This document shows positions 1-10,424 of a stretch of DNA of 64,000 nucleotides, piece after piece (positions within the stretch are counted from its first letter, which is position 1; every line of letters starts with the position of its first letter). The stretch lies in NCBI GenBank assembly GCA_942493365.1, contig OW818697.1, positions 1,240,001 through 1,304,000 on the forward strand, read 5' to 3'. Source of the DNA: UBA8949 sp942493365. Lineage in GTDB: Bacteria > Bacillota > Clostridia > Saccharofermentanales > UBA5734. The translations under genes were made by a program, and so were the position numbers. The notes below the pieces were generated by a model. The model was not told where the DNA came from, did not search any database, and was given only the letters and a program-made list of their open reading frames with translations.

Positions 1-1
1 T

Positions 2-181
2 GTAAAAAAAGGTGACATAGTTTACATTGATCAAAGGGTTGGTGTGGCGAATCAAATCAAAATCGAAAATGCCAGTTACTTGAAATATATGCTCTGGATG
101 ATCATTCCGAGTTTGAGCACCTTGACATGCTGGCTGGTCTTTTATTCGCTGGCGAGAAGAAAGCGAATGCGGCCGTCCTGA
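2..181 (+). CDS. C-terminal end of a small membrane protein (partial)
   Basis: An open frame enters from the left edge and stops at the TGA at 179-181, giving 59 residues. It contains one hydrophobic segment (LWMIIPSLSTLTCWLVFYSL) followed by a basic tail (ARRKRMRPS), the arrangement of a C-terminal membrane anchor with a cytoplasmic positive patch. The start lies outside the window. It converges on and overlaps by 40 bases the end of the ACT-domain gene on the other strand. The fold before the membrane segment (GDIVYIDQ) is weakly like DUF3592-type proteins, but this is only an impression. Confidence 0.5.
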   Translation, partial: VKKGDIVYIDQRVGVANQIKIENASYLKYMLWMIIPSLSTLTCWLVFYSLARRKRMRPS

Positions 182-552
182 GTTAGAGCGCGAACGGCCT
201 TTTCCACATGCTTGTCCTTAACAAGAATATAATCCGTATCGTAGGTCGATATCGCAAAAATGCTGATTTGCTGTGCCGCCAAAAGGGCGCTGATCGAGGC
301 CAGGATGCCAACTAACGAAAAATCCAGCGGACCTTCGACTTTGAGTGCCCGCCAGTCGCTTTCGCACAAAACGCCGTCCGGCACAGCCGCTTGATTGCAG
401 ACAATCGACAATTCATCAGCGGTTTTGGTGACCGAGTAAAAACCGCTGCCATTGACCCAGTCCGGTATCGACTGATCCGGCTCCAGTCGGCAAACACCAA
501 ACAAATCCGACAACAATGACATGGACAATATGTATTGCGTCATATCTAACAC
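142..552 (-). CDS. ACT-domain amino-acid-sensing protein
   Basis: A 136-residue protein that looks like the small two-part ACT proteins (ACT_7 type) of Firmicutes. The C-terminal half has the typical pattern: a hydrophobic strand and helix (LVGILASISALLAAQQISIF), the strand AISTYDTDYILVK, then a helix. Such domains bind amino acids or other small ligands and usually regulate enzymes or transporters; the ligand cannot be read from sequence. It lies upstream of ilvE on the same strand but is separated by about 200 bases holding heptad repeats and a terminator-like hairpin, so co-transcription is not implied. The start at 552 is the first ATG; a second one at MTQYIL is possible. Confidence 0.75.
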   Translation of the reverse strand: MLDMTQYILSMSLLSDLFGVCRLEPDQSIPDWVNGSGFYSVTKTADELSIVCNQAAVPDGVLCESDWRALKVEGPLDFSLVGILASISALLAAQQISIFAISTYDTDYILVKDKHVEKAVRALTQDGRIRFLLASE

Positions 553-588
553 TCACCCTCTGATATGAAATGAGACAGCGGTTTGATG

Positions 589-616
589 ATGAAAGATGAA
601 GAACGAAAGGAGAAAG
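589..616 (+). repeat. Heptad array A1 (4 units)
   Basis: Four consecutive 7-base units, ATGAAAG, ATGAAGA, ACGAAAG and GAGAAAG, in one register. The array faces a second one (693-720) in inverted orientation, with a small hairpin between them. It belongs to the NNRAMAG heptad family seen at six other intergenic places in this window. Confidence 0.6.
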
Positions 617-647
617 ATGTCGGTAGAAAAACCTGAAACATTACATA

Positions 648-664
648 TTCAGGCGAAGCCTGAA
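648..664. repeat. Small perfect hairpin between heptad arrays
   Basis: TTCAGGC, a GAA loop, then GCCTGAA. It sits midway between the inverted heptad arrays A1 and A2. There is no T tract, so it is not an obvious terminator. Confidence 0.5.
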
Positions 665-692
665 ATCAATATACAAGATTTTCTTCATCAGT

Positions 693-720
693 CTTTCACC
701 TTTCACCTTTCGTCTTTCAC
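693..720 (-). repeat. Heptad array A2 (4 units)
   Basis: Read on the minus strand: GTGAAAG, ACGAAAG, GTGAAAG, GTGAAAG, perfectly phased. It begins directly beside the ilvE terminator hairpin, so it would be the first sequence after the terminator T-run for transcripts leaving ilvE. Confidence 0.65.
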
Positions 721-721
721 T

Positions 722-753
722 AAAAAATGAATCGCCTTCGCGATCCATTTTTT
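722..753 (-). terminator. Bidirectional terminator of ilvE
   Basis: Stem of 14 pairs with one mismatch and a CTTC loop, flanked by six A on one side and seven T on the other. It abuts the ilvE stop codon and would terminate transcription from either side. Confidence 0.75.
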
Positions 754-755
754 TG

Positions 756-1826
756 TCAAAGCTTCTCAATCCACCCGTAGCTGTCCGGCAGCTGGCCGAA
801 CTGGACGCCGGTGATGATGTCGTAGAACTTCTGGCTGAGGGTGCCGATTTTGCCATCGTTGATGATCGAGATATCTTCGTTGTACTTGAGTTCGCCGACC
901 GGAGAGATGACGGCGGCGGTGCCGGAGCCGAAGACTTCGCTGACGCGGCCGGCCTTGACCTGGGCGAAGAGCTCGTCGATGTCGATCTGGCGTTCTTCGG
1001 TTTCGATGCCCATCGAGCGAGCCAGCTCGAGCACGGTACGGCGGGTAATGCCGGGCAGGATACTGCCGCTGAGCGCCGGGGTGACCAGTTTGCCGTCGAT
1101 GACAAAGAAGACGTTCATGGCGCCGACTTCTTCGACGTACTTGCGATGAATGCCGTCCAGCCACAGGACCTGGACATAGCCGGACGCGTAGGCGTTGGCC
1201 TGGGCAATCAGGCTGGCGGCGTAGTTGCCGGGAGTCTTGGCGAAACCGGTGCCGCCCTTGACAGCGCGGACGTATTCGTTCTCAACGTAGATGTTGACTG
1301 GGTTGAGCCCCTGCGGATAATAAGCGCCGGACGGGGAGAGGATGATCATGAATTTGTAGGTGTGCGAGGGGCGCACGCCGAGGTAGGGGTCGGTGGCGAT
1401 GATGAAGGGGCGGATGTACAGCGAGGTGCCATCGGCGGTTGGGATCCAGTCCTTTTCGACCTTGATCAGCTCTTTGAGGGCGTAGACGCAAAAGTCAGGG
1501 TCGACCTGCGGGATGACCATGCGCTGATTGGACGTGTTAACGCGTTCGAAATTGAGGCGCGGGCGGAACAAATTGATACTGCCGTCGGCGACGCGGTAAG
1601 CCTTGAGGCCTTCGAAAATGGCCTGGCCGTAGTGGAAGACCATGGCCGAAGGATCGATGCTCAGCGGCCCGTAGGGAATAATCTGCGGATTAACCCAACC
1701 CTGACCGTCGACATAGTCCATGACAAACATGTGATCGGTAAAAATCTGGCCGAAACCCAGCGGCTGGTCGGCGGCGGGCTTTGGCGCCGGGTTGGTGTTG
1801 CGGGTGACAGGTATTGGCTGGTACAT
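756..1826 (-). CDS. ilvE: Branched-chain amino acid aminotransferase, type II
   Basis: Class IV PLP aminotransferase that interconverts Leu, Ile and Val with their 2-oxo acids. The family signatures are clear: YGPLSIDPSAMVFHYGQ near residue 60, FEGLKAYR, and the PLP lysine in FAKTPGNYAAS. The length of about 356 residues fits the type II BCAT group. I choose the ATG at 1826 (MYQPIPV) because GAGGGGG lies nine bases upstream; the ATG at 1853 has no ribosome-binding site. The gene is divergent from uvrB. Its 2-oxo-acid products are plausible substrates for the VorB-type oxidoreductase at 41.1-43.7 kb, a link inferred from chemistry. Confidence 0.95.
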   Translation of the reverse strand: MYQPIPVTRNTNPAPKPAADQPLGFGQIFTDHMFVMDYVDGQGWVNPQIIPYGPLSIDPSAMVFHYGQAIFEGLKAYRVADGSINLFRPRLNFERVNTSNQRMVIPQVDPDFCVYALKELIKVEKDWIPTADGTSLYIRPFIIATDPYLGVRPSHTYKFMIILSPSGAYYPQGLNPVNIYVENEYVRAVKGGTGFAKTPGNYAASLIAQANAYASGYVQVLWLDGIHRKYVEEVGAMNVFFVIDGKLVTPALSGSILPGITRRTVLELARSMGIETEERQIDIDELFAQVKAGRVSEVFGSGTAAVISPVGELKYNEDISIINDGKIGTLSQKFYDIITGVQFGQLPDSYGWIEKL

Positions 1827-1867
1827 GGTGCGATTCCCCCTCGAGACACTCATTTTATATTTGTAAT

Positions 1868-1897
1868 ATTATAATACCAGGCAGGGGGTTTCGGCAA
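1868..1897 (-). promoter_or_regulatory. Promoter of ilvE
   Basis: Minus-strand TTGCCG (1892-1897), 18-base spacer, TATAAT (1868-1873), followed by the ilvE leader. A separate TATAAT at 1913-1918 on the plus strand probably serves uvrB, so the two promoters are back to back. Confidence 0.6.
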
Positions 1898-1957
1898 GGT
1901 GGAATTCTGTGTTATAATCAGAACATAATTTCGTTTATGGCAGGCAGGTGGATTCAA

Positions 1958-3958
<2,001 letters not shown>

Positions 3959-3964
3959 AAGCCA

Positions 3965-4013
3965 CTTTTCGTTTTTCGTTTTTAGCTCTTAGCTTTTAGC
4001 TTTTAGCTTTTCG
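3965..4013 (-). repeat. Heptad array B (7 units)
   Basis: Read on the minus strand: CGAAAAG, CTAAAAG, CTAAAAG, CTAAGAG, CTAAAAA, CGAAAAA, CGAAAAG, all in register. It lies immediately beyond the terminator shared by uvrB and the V-ATPase operon. Confidence 0.65.
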
Positions 4014-4015
4014 CT

Positions 4016-4043
4016 AAAAAAGACGGCCGCAGCCGTCTTTTTT
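4016..4043. terminator. Bidirectional terminator between uvrB and the ATPase operon
   Basis: Twelve-pair perfect stem, six A-T pairs then GACGGC, with a four-base loop. Both strands present a U-run, so it can end uvrB and the convergent ATPase operon. Confidence 0.85.
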
Positions 4044-4704
4044 AACTCGTTAACCTGGCCTTCTCGATCGCCTGCTTGACGATCATGTCCTTGACCTTCA
4101 TCAAACGCGTCAGGTTGCCGCGGTCGTTTTCATCCATCTTCATGGTGATCGAATGGATGCTCTCCTGCAATTCCGGGATCAGGACGTACTCCAGCGAATT
4201 GACACGGCGGCGCGTTTTTTCGATCTCGTCGGCCAAGAGCTGCGCGGTTTTTTCGACTTCGGCCAGCTCAAGCATGACCGGGAAGGCCTCATTGAGCGCC
4301 GTGATCGCCTGGTCCAGTTCACCAGCCGTCGCCGCCATGCCATAGGGCAGATTTTCGATTTTGGCGCCTTTTTCGAAGGGCGACGTGAAGACCGGTACCT
4401 TGACGCTCATGATGTTTTTGGTGCCGATCTCAAGGCTGATCGACTCGCGGCCGGCCAGCAGGGCGGTTTCCAGGACTTCGGGCCGCATGACGGCGCGAGC
4501 CATGACCATCTGGAAATTGGCGGCGATCAGCAGATTCTCCATCTGCCGCCGCAAGGATTCGTTGTGGCGTACAATCTCGAGAAACTGACGCATCAGCTCG
4601 TCGCGCTTGTCTTTGAGCAGCTTGTGCCCGCGGCGCGCGACAATGAGCTGCTTCTTGAGACGCAGTAATTCCATGCGGTTGGGGTTGATTTGACGTCTGG
4701 CCAT
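4042..4704 (-). CDS. atpD: V-type ATP synthase subunit D
   Basis: Central-stalk coiled-coil subunit that turns inside the A3B3 head. The 220 residues start RRQINPNRMELLRLKKQL, the conserved N-terminal signature of the family, and continue as two long helices with RVNSLEYVLIPEL, the C-terminal signature. It is the last gene of the nine-gene operon, with only a few bases after subunit B. This is the V/A-type nomenclature (NtpD), not the beta chain of F-type enzymes. Confidence 0.95.
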   Translation of the reverse strand: MARRQINPNRMELLRLKKQLIVARRGHKLLKDKRDELMRQFLEIVRHNESLRRQMENLLIAANFQMVMARAVMRPEVLETALLAGRESISLEIGTKNIMSVKVPVFTSPFEKGAKIENLPYGMAATAGELDQAITALNEAFPVMLELAEVEKTAQLLADEIEKTRRRVNSLEYVLIPELQESIHSITMKMDENDRGNLTRLMKVKDMIVKQAIEKARLTS

Positions 4705-4709
4705 ACGGG

Positions 4710-6083
4710 TCAGTCCTTCCCGTAGTATTCTTCGATCATACTCTCACGGATGCGCTTCAATTCGTTACGCGGCAGCATGGACAGCAACTTCCAGCCGATT
4801 TGCAGCGTTTCCACAATCGGTCGGTCGGTCTCGAAGCCTTGCGAAACATAGTCGCGCTCGAAGGCATCGGCAAATTTGGCGAAGATGCGGTCGACTTCGG
4901 ACAGCGCGTCTTCCCCGAGGATGACCTGCAGTTCCTTGGCATCTTTGCCACGCGAATAGGCGGCAAACAGCTGGTTCATGGTGCTGGCGTGGTCGGCCCG
5001 GGTTTTGCCCTCGCCGATGCCCTTGTCTTTGAGACGCGACAGGGAGGGCAACACATCGATCGGCGGCCGGACACCTTTCTTGTAGAGCTCTCGGCTGAGG
5101 ATGATCTGGCCTTCGGTGATGTAGCCGGTCAAGTCGGGAATCGGATGGGTCTTGTCGTCGTCCGGCATGGTCAGGATCGGCACCAGGGTGATCGATCCTG
5201 CTTTGCCCTTGAGGCGGCCGGCGCGTTCGTACATGGTCGCCAAGTCGGTGTAGAGGTAGCCGGGGTAGCCGCGGCGACCGGGGACTTCCTTGCGGGCTGC
5301 CGAAACTTCGCGCAGGGCTTCGGCATAGTAAGTGATGTCGGTCATGATGACCAGCACGTGCATGTCGAGGGCGAAGGCCAGGTATTCGGCGGCGGTCAGC
5401 GCCATGCGGGGCGTCGAAATGCGCTCGATAGCCGGGTCGTTGGCCAGGTTCATGAAGAGCACGGCGCGGTCGATGGCGCCGGTGCGGCGGAAATCGTTGA
5501 TGAAGTAGTCGGCCTCTTCAAAGGTGATGCCCATGGCAGCGAAGACGACGGCGAAATTGCCCGAGCCGTCGCGTACCTTGGCTTGGCGCGCGATCTGCGC
5601 CGCCAGCTGAGCGTGGGGCAGACCCGAGGCCGAGAAGATCGGCAGCTTTTGGCCGCGAACCAGGGTGTTGAGGCCATCGATGGCCGAGATGCCAGTCTGG
5701 ATAAATTCGTTGGGATAATCGCGGGCGGCCGGATTCATCGGCTGGCCGTTGACGTCCATCAGCTTGTCGGGAATGATTTCCGGGCCGCCGTCGGTTGGCG
5801 CGCCCATGCCGTCAAAGACCCGGCCCAGGATGTCCGGCGACAGCGCCAGCTCCATGCCGCGCCCAAGAAATCGGACCTTGCTCTCCTGCACGTTGATACC
5901 GAGCGAGCTCTCGAAAAGCTGGACCAGGGCATTGGTGCCGTTGATTTCCAGCACCTTGCAGCGCCGGACCTCACCGCTGGGCAGCACGATTTCGCCCAAT
6001 TCGTCGTATTTGACATCGGTCACCTGCTGCACCAGCATCAGCGGGCCGGCGACTTCCTCGATTGTTCTGTATTCTTTGGCCAT
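4710..6083 (-). CDS. atpB: V-type ATP synthase subunit B
   Basis: Non-catalytic nucleotide-binding subunit of the A3B3 head. At 457 residues it has the family length. As expected for B it lacks a Walker A loop but keeps the surrounding fold (GQKLPIFSASGLPHAQLAAQ), ITYYAEALREVSAARKEVPGRRGYPGYLYTD and LPSLSRLKDKGIG. It overlaps the stop of subunit A almost directly, consistent with translational coupling and equal dosage of A and B. Confidence 0.97.
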   Translation of the reverse strand: MAKEYRTIEEVAGPLMLVQQVTDVKYDELGEIVLPSGEVRRCKVLEINGTNALVQLFESSLGINVQESKVRFLGRGMELALSPDILGRVFDGMGAPTDGGPEIIPDKLMDVNGQPMNPAARDYPNEFIQTGISAIDGLNTLVRGQKLPIFSASGLPHAQLAAQIARQAKVRDGSGNFAVVFAAMGITFEEADYFINDFRRTGAIDRAVLFMNLANDPAIERISTPRMALTAAEYLAFALDMHVLVIMTDITYYAEALREVSAARKEVPGRRGYPGYLYTDLATMYERAGRLKGKAGSITLVPILTMPDDDKTHPIPDLTGYITEGQIILSRELYKKGVRPPIDVLPSLSRLKDKGIGEGKTRADHASTMNQLFAAYSRGKDAKELQVILGEDALSEVDRIFAKFADAFERDYVSQGFETDRPIVETLQIGWKLLSMLPRNELKRIRESMIEEYYGKD

Positions 6084-7859
6084 TTAGACCACCCCCGTCT
6101 TTTTAATGGCGTTGACCTGCTCGAGCAACTCGGCTTCCAACTGATTGGCGACCGCCACGTACTTGTCTTCCGGCGCGTATTTGAGGCGGCTGATGCCGTC
6201 GCGCACCGGCAGGGCAGTCAGATCGCGGAACTGCGCGTTGCATTCCAGCGCTTTGACGCCTTCGTAGAAGAAGGCCATGATCAGCGACAGCATGCGGAAC
6301 TGCTTGTCAAGCGAGGTGTAGGTGTCAATTTCGTCGAACGAATTCTGGTGCAAAAAGTCTTCACGCAGGGAGCGCGCAGCTTCCAGCTTGAGGCGGTCGA
6401 TGGTTGACAGCGAATCCTGGCCGACCAGGCGGACAATCTCTTCCAGTTCGGACTCCTCCTGCAGCAGGCGAATGGCATCGGCATGCAATTTGCTCCAGTC
6501 GGGAGTGACCTGGCGGTTCATCCAGTCGTCGATTTTGTCGGCATAGAGGGAATAGCTGTTGAGCCAGTTGATGGCCGGGAAATGGCGCTTGTAAGCCAGC
6601 GCGGAGTCCAAGCCCCAGAAGACCTTGACGATGCGCAGCGTCGACTGCACGACCGGGTCGGACAGGTCGCCGCCGGGCGGCGAAACGGCACCGATGGCCG
6701 TCAAGGTGCCGATGCGGCCCTCGCTGCCGAGACAGCGGACGACGCCGGCGCGTTCGTAGAAGCTGGCCAGCCGCGAACCGAGGTAAGCGGGGTAACCTTC
6801 TTCACCGGGCATTTCTTCGAGGCGGCCGGACATTTCGCGCAGCGCTTCGGCCCAGCGGGAGGTGGAGTCGGCCATCAGCGAGACCGAGTAGCCCATGTCG
6901 CGGAAGTATTCGGCAATCGTGATGCCGGTGTAGATCGAGGCTTCGCGCGCCGCGACCGGCATATCGGACGTGTTGGCAATCAGGATGGTGCGCTTCATCA
7001 GCGGTTCGCCGGATTTGGGATCGACCAGCTCGGGGAATTCGAGCAGCACGTCGGTCATTTCGTTGCCGCGCTCGCCGCAGCCGATGTAGACGACGATGTC
7101 GGCTTCAGCCCACTTGGCCAGCTGATGCTGGATGACCGTCTTGCCGCTGCCGAAGGGGCCTGGCACGGTGGCGGTGCCGCCTTTGGCGACCGGGAAGAAG
7201 GTGTCAATGACGCGCTGACCGGTAATCAGCGGCGCCTCGGGGGCGATCTTCTCCTGATAGGGGCGGCCGCGGCGCACCGGCCATTTTTGCAGCATGGCGA
7301 TATCTTTGATCTGACCATCGGCCTGTTTGACGCGGCAGATGATGTCGGTGACGACGAAGGAGCCGCTCTCGATCGCGACGATCTCGCCGGCGATGCCGGG
7401 CGGCACCATGATTTTGTGCAGGACGAGGGGCGTTTCACGAACGGTGCCCAGCACGTCGCCGGCCACCACCGCCTCTCCGGGCACCAGCAGCGGAACGAAG
7501 TCCCAGCGGCGCGCGCGGTCGATGGCTTCGACTGAGACACCGCGGGCAATGTTGTTGCCGGCCAGGGTGACCATGCGGTCCAAGGGGCGCTGAATGCCGT
7601 CGAAAATACCACCGATCAGGCCGGGCGCCAGCTCGACCGACAGCGGCGACCCTTCGGAAACAACAATTTCACCCGGGCCGAGGCCGGCGGTTTCTTCATA
7701 AACCTGGATCGAAGCCCGATCGCCGTGCATTTCGATGATTTCGCCGATCAGTCGCTTGTCGGAAACGCGGACAACGTCGAACATTTCGGCATCGCGCATG
7801 CCTTCGGCAACAACCAGCGGACCGGATACTTTGACTATTTTTCCCTGACTGTTTTTCAT
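6084..7859 (-). CDS. atpA: V-type ATP synthase catalytic subunit A
   Basis: Catalytic ATP-binding subunit of the V-type ATPase, 591 residues. The Walker A loop GPFGSGKT lies near residue 233 and is followed by ECGERGNEMTD-type sequence (GCGERGNEMTDVL), and SRWAEALREMSGRLEEMPGEEGYPAYL. The family's long non-homologous insertion is present before the P-loop. I start at ATG 7859, preceded by AGGAG inside the end of subunit F; a longer frame beginning at 7916 overlaps subunit F and has no ribosome site. Confidence 0.97.
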   Translation of the reverse strand: MKNSQGKIVKVSGPLVVAEGMRDAEMFDVVRVSDKRLIGEIIEMHGDRASIQVYEETAGLGPGEIVVSEGSPLSVELAPGLIGGIFDGIQRPLDRMVTLAGNNIARGVSVEAIDRARRWDFVPLLVPGEAVVAGDVLGTVRETPLVLHKIMVPPGIAGEIVAIESGSFVVTDIICRVKQADGQIKDIAMLQKWPVRRGRPYQEKIAPEAPLITGQRVIDTFFPVAKGGTATVPGPFGSGKTVIQHQLAKWAEADIVVYIGCGERGNEMTDVLLEFPELVDPKSGEPLMKRTILIANTSDMPVAAREASIYTGITIAEYFRDMGYSVSLMADSTSRWAEALREMSGRLEEMPGEEGYPAYLGSRLASFYERAGVVRCLGSEGRIGTLTAIGAVSPPGGDLSDPVVQSTLRIVKVFWGLDSALAYKRHFPAINWLNSYSLYADKIDDWMNRQVTPDWSKLHADAIRLLQEESELEEIVRLVGQDSLSTIDRLKLEAARSLREDFLHQNSFDEIDTYTSLDKQFRMLSLIMAFFYEGVKALECNAQFRDLTALPVRDGISRLKYAPEDKYVAVANQLEAELLEQVNAIKKTGVV

Positions 7860-7866
7860 GATGGTT

Positions 7867-8199
7867 TCACTCCTCGTCTGGATTATCTTGTGAGAGCAGA
7901 TCCATGCCGACCGCACGGCGCACTGATTCGCGGACCTGCCGCATGCCCAGTCCGGTGGTGCCGGTCAGGGAGGGGATGGGAATGATGGCGGGCAATTTTT
8001 GACTGCGCATCTGCTGCAGAAATTCCTGATTGCCTTCAGCCAGGTCTTCGGTGATGAAAATAACAGCGAAATTTTCCTGGACCAACTGGCGCAGATGCCC
8101 TCCCGCCTGTTCGGCGTTGGCGGCTTCGAGCACCGTCATGCTCAGGGCGCGAAAACCGATAATACTGTCACGGTCGCCGATGACGCCTATTTTACTCAT
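7867..8199 (-). CDS. atpF: V-type ATP synthase subunit F
   Basis: Small Rossmann-like central-stalk subunit (NtpG in enterococci) that sits on the rotor shaft. It has 110 residues; the start MSKIGVIGDRDSIIGFRALS matches the family start, and FAVIFITEDLAE and PAIIPIPSLTG are the typical strands. The GDRDS and GFRAL motifs are strong. The gene sits between subunits C and A, the canonical place. Confidence 0.93.
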   Translation of the reverse strand: MSKIGVIGDRDSIIGFRALSMTVLEAANAEQAGGHLRQLVQENFAVIFITEDLAEGNQEFLQQMRSQKLPAIIPIPSLTGTTGLGMRQVRESVRRAVGMDLLSQDNPDEE

Positions 8200-8207
8200 T
8201 TAGCGGC

Positions 8208-9296
8208 TCACCTCCATGTCAAATACCGGTCGCGGCTCATTTCCCGGACCTGGCTGGCCGGCAGGCCGTTGCGCAGGCAGGTCAGGACGATGCGAATGTT
8301 TTTGATTTCCATCAGACGGGCGATCAGGTAGGCCAGCGGGATCTCCGGGCCGCGCCAAAGCAGCTTGGCCTGGGTGATGTGGCTGATCACCAGATTGTCA
8401 GCCATCAGGCTGAAGCGGGCGGCGGTTCCTGACTGGCCATATTCCCCGGCCATGGCCGCCAGATTGGCGAACGGGGTCGCGGCGTATTCGGCGGTAATTT
8501 CCTCGGGTGTGCCGCAATACAGTTCGATCAGCCGTTTCAAGGGCAGGGTGCCGCCGGGCAGCAGGGTGCTTTCCAGGTAGGGCTGGCCTTGCTGCAGAAA
8601 TCGTGTTCGCAGCAGCAGGCCAAGGTTGATGGCATCGACCTGCATTTGCAGATAGCCGGTGAAGAAGGCGTTGCCGATCAGCCTGGCTTTTGCCAACGCC
8701 AGGCTGTAGACGGTTTGGTCCAGCATCAGGTCGATGGCGCTGATATCATAGGCATGCTGGTAACGCTTGACGGCCTTGACGGCTGCCGCGTAGAGCTCTT
8801 TCGAGATCAACCCCGGTTCGCGGTCGCGGATCGCGGTGAACATAACCTTGGGATCGGTCAGCGACGGTGTCTGAAAAAACGGTTGAAGATCATCAGCCGT
8901 GGCTAGCGCGAATGCCGCTGCGGGTTCGGGCAGATTATCGCTCTGGCCCATCTCATCTGCCACTTTTTGTCGTGGCCAAGCGGCTGTTAAGTTTTTGAGG
9001 ATGACCTTGAGGTTGTGATAATCATGAAAGAGCAGCAAGGACTCGATGAAGGCCTTTTCCGGCAACAAGCCGCGCACCAGTTCGATGGCAGTGGTCATTT
9101 CCAGTGCCAGACGCGTTTCCGGGTCGGCGGCGGCCGGGTAATTGCTGTCGTTGAGAACGCGATTGACATCATCAATTGAACAGGCTTCATTCAAGCGGCT
9201 GAGTCGACTCTGATCCAGCAGTTGCACTTCCAATGCGCGAATGCGTCCCGAGGCGTAAAGGTAGCGATTAACCGGAAATGCTTTTACCTTGTGCAT
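8208..9296 (-). CDS. atpC: V-type ATP synthase subunit C
   Basis: Funnel-shaped subunit (C/d type) that links the central stalk to the membrane ring. The 362 residues are mostly alpha-helical, with YLYASGRIRALE at the N-terminus and repeated three-helix bundles; RLMEIKNIRIVLTCLRNG near the C-terminus is the well-conserved family motif. Sequence conservation in this subunit is low in general, so position in the operon carries much of the identification. It is nine bases from subunit F and six from E. Confidence 0.92.
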   Translation of the reverse strand: MHKVKAFPVNRYLYASGRIRALEVQLLDQSRLSRLNEACSIDDVNRVLNDSNYPAAADPETRLALEMTTAIELVRGLLPEKAFIESLLLFHDYHNLKVILKNLTAAWPRQKVADEMGQSDNLPEPAAAFALATADDLQPFFQTPSLTDPKVMFTAIRDREPGLISKELYAAAVKAVKRYQHAYDISAIDLMLDQTVYSLALAKARLIGNAFFTGYLQMQVDAINLGLLLRTRFLQQGQPYLESTLLPGGTLPLKRLIELYCGTPEEITAEYAATPFANLAAMAGEYGQSGTAARFSLMADNLVISHITQAKLLWRGPEIPLAYLIARLMEIKNIRIVLTCLRNGLPASQVREMSRDRYLTWR

Positions 9297-9301
9297 AACG
9301 A

Positions 9302-9877
9302 TTACTCCACCGACTCGGACAGGCAGCTCGCCGCGAGCCGGACCAGTTGGGAACGATCGGCGGCAATCAGGCGTTCAAAAGTCAGATTGTCCTCGATCAG
9401 ATCGCGGCGCAACACAAAACCACCGGTAAAAGCACCGGCTGAGGCGGCGACTGTGAATTGACCGGGGGCGTCCTTAAGCAATTGCGATGCCAAAAGTTGA
9501 TCGGCGGCTGCCAGGGTGATCTCGCCGGATGTTGCGCCCGTTTGCCGCAGGAGATTGCGATATAATTCCACCTTTTCGGCTTCAGGCAATTGGCAAAGCA
9601 TTTCGGCGGCGCGATCGATGACCCGTGCAATCTGCTCTTGACGTGCCTGGAGCACCATCTTTTGACTTTCCATCGCTGCCATGCTGTTGGCGCGCTTGAG
9701 AATGGCCTCTGCCTGCTGGGTGGCATTCTGCCGCGTGGTCGCCAGCAACTGATCACGTTCGGCTTTGGCGGTGGCTACTATTTCGGCGCTTAGGGACTGA
9801 GCCTGCTCGGTGATCTGATCGGCTTTGCCCTGCGCTTCTGACAGGATACGGTCCTTGATAGCTTGTAATCCGTTCAA
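9302..9877 (-). CDS. atpE: V-type ATP synthase subunit E
   Basis: Peripheral-stalk subunit, 191 residues. The N-terminal two thirds is a long Ala/Gln/Glu-rich helix (IKDRILSEAQGKADQITEQAQ) that pairs with the G/H-type subunit encoded first in the operon; the C-terminal third is the globular head that binds the A3B3 crown. As usual there is little primary-sequence conservation, so the call rests on the coiled coil plus operon order. Confidence 0.88.
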   Translation of the reverse strand: MNGLQAIKDRILSEAQGKADQITEQAQSLSAEIVATAKAERDQLLATTRQNATQQAEAILKRANSMAAMESQKMVLQARQEQIARVIDRAAEMLCQLPEAEKVELYRNLLRQTGATSGEITLAAADQLLASQLLKDAPGQFTVAASAGAFTGGFVLRRDLIEDNLTFERLIAADRSQLVRLAASCLSESVE

Positions 9878-9915
9878 GGTCGCTGCTCCTTTCGGGTTGA
9901 GTCTGGTGAGGTGGT

Positions 9916-10398
9916 TTACTTAATCTGCAGAATAGTCATGACCGAGGTCAGCAGGGCGAGAATAGCGTAGGTTTCAACCATCGCGGCCAAAACGATCGCC
10001 TTGGACTGCTCTTCCGGACGTTTGGCGACCAGCGCGATACCGGCAGCGGCGACCTGACCCTGATAGATGGCCGAAAACAGACCAACAAAGCCGATCGGCA
10101 TGGCAGCAAAGAAATAGGCCATACCAGTCGCAATTGAGATATCCGTGTTACCGCCCAAAATACCCGATTGCAGCAGGATCATGAACCAGGTTAGCAGGCC
10201 GTAAATGCCCTGCGTGCCAGGCAGTGCCTGCAAAATCAGCATTTTGCTGAACTTGGACGGATCCTCGCTCAACACGCCAGCGGCGACTTCGCCGACCAGC
10301 CCGACGCCCTTGGCTGAACCGATGCCAGCCAGACCGGCGGCCAGGACACCGCCCATAATTGTCAGAATCAAACCCAGATTGTCCACTAATACGTCCAT
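9916..10398 (-). CDS. atpK: V-type ATP synthase rotor subunit K (Na+-type signature)
   Basis: Membrane rotor proteolipid, 160 residues, four transmembrane helices from two fused hairpins. Ion-site residues line up with the Na+-binding rotor of Enterococcus hirae NtpK: L59, T62, Q63 and Y66 in LPGTQGIYG, Q113 in IYQGQ, and E142 in MVETYAILALL. The distance from Q113 to E142 (29) equals that between Q110 and E139 in NtpK as I recall the published numbering. H+-type rotors usually lack the T-Q pair. This suggests Na+ coupling, though it is inference from residues alone. Confidence 0.95.
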   Translation of the reverse strand: MDVLVDNLGLILTIMGGVLAAGLAGIGSAKGVGLVGEVAAGVLSEDPSKFSKMLILQALPGTQGIYGLLTWFMILLQSGILGGNTDISIATGMAYFFAAMPIGFVGLFSAIYQGQVAAAGIALVAKRPEEQSKAIVLAAMVETYAILALLTSVMTILQIK

Positions 10399-10424
10399 AA
10401 AATGACCTCCTCAAATATATTTGT

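Noticed and set aside
753..1874. Long plus-strand frame opposite ilvE
   Set aside because: Shadow of ilvE caused by GC-rich codon bias; low-complexity Asp/Gly/Val-rich translation without motifs.
1937..1957. ATG 1937 as the uvrB start
   Set aside because: No ribosome-binding site; the bases between it and GTG 1958 form the Shine-Dalgarno sequence of the latter.
4800..6407. 535-codon plus-strand frame across the ATPase B and A genes
   Set aside because: Antisense shadow; no ribosome site and no recognisable domain, while the minus strand has two strong genes.
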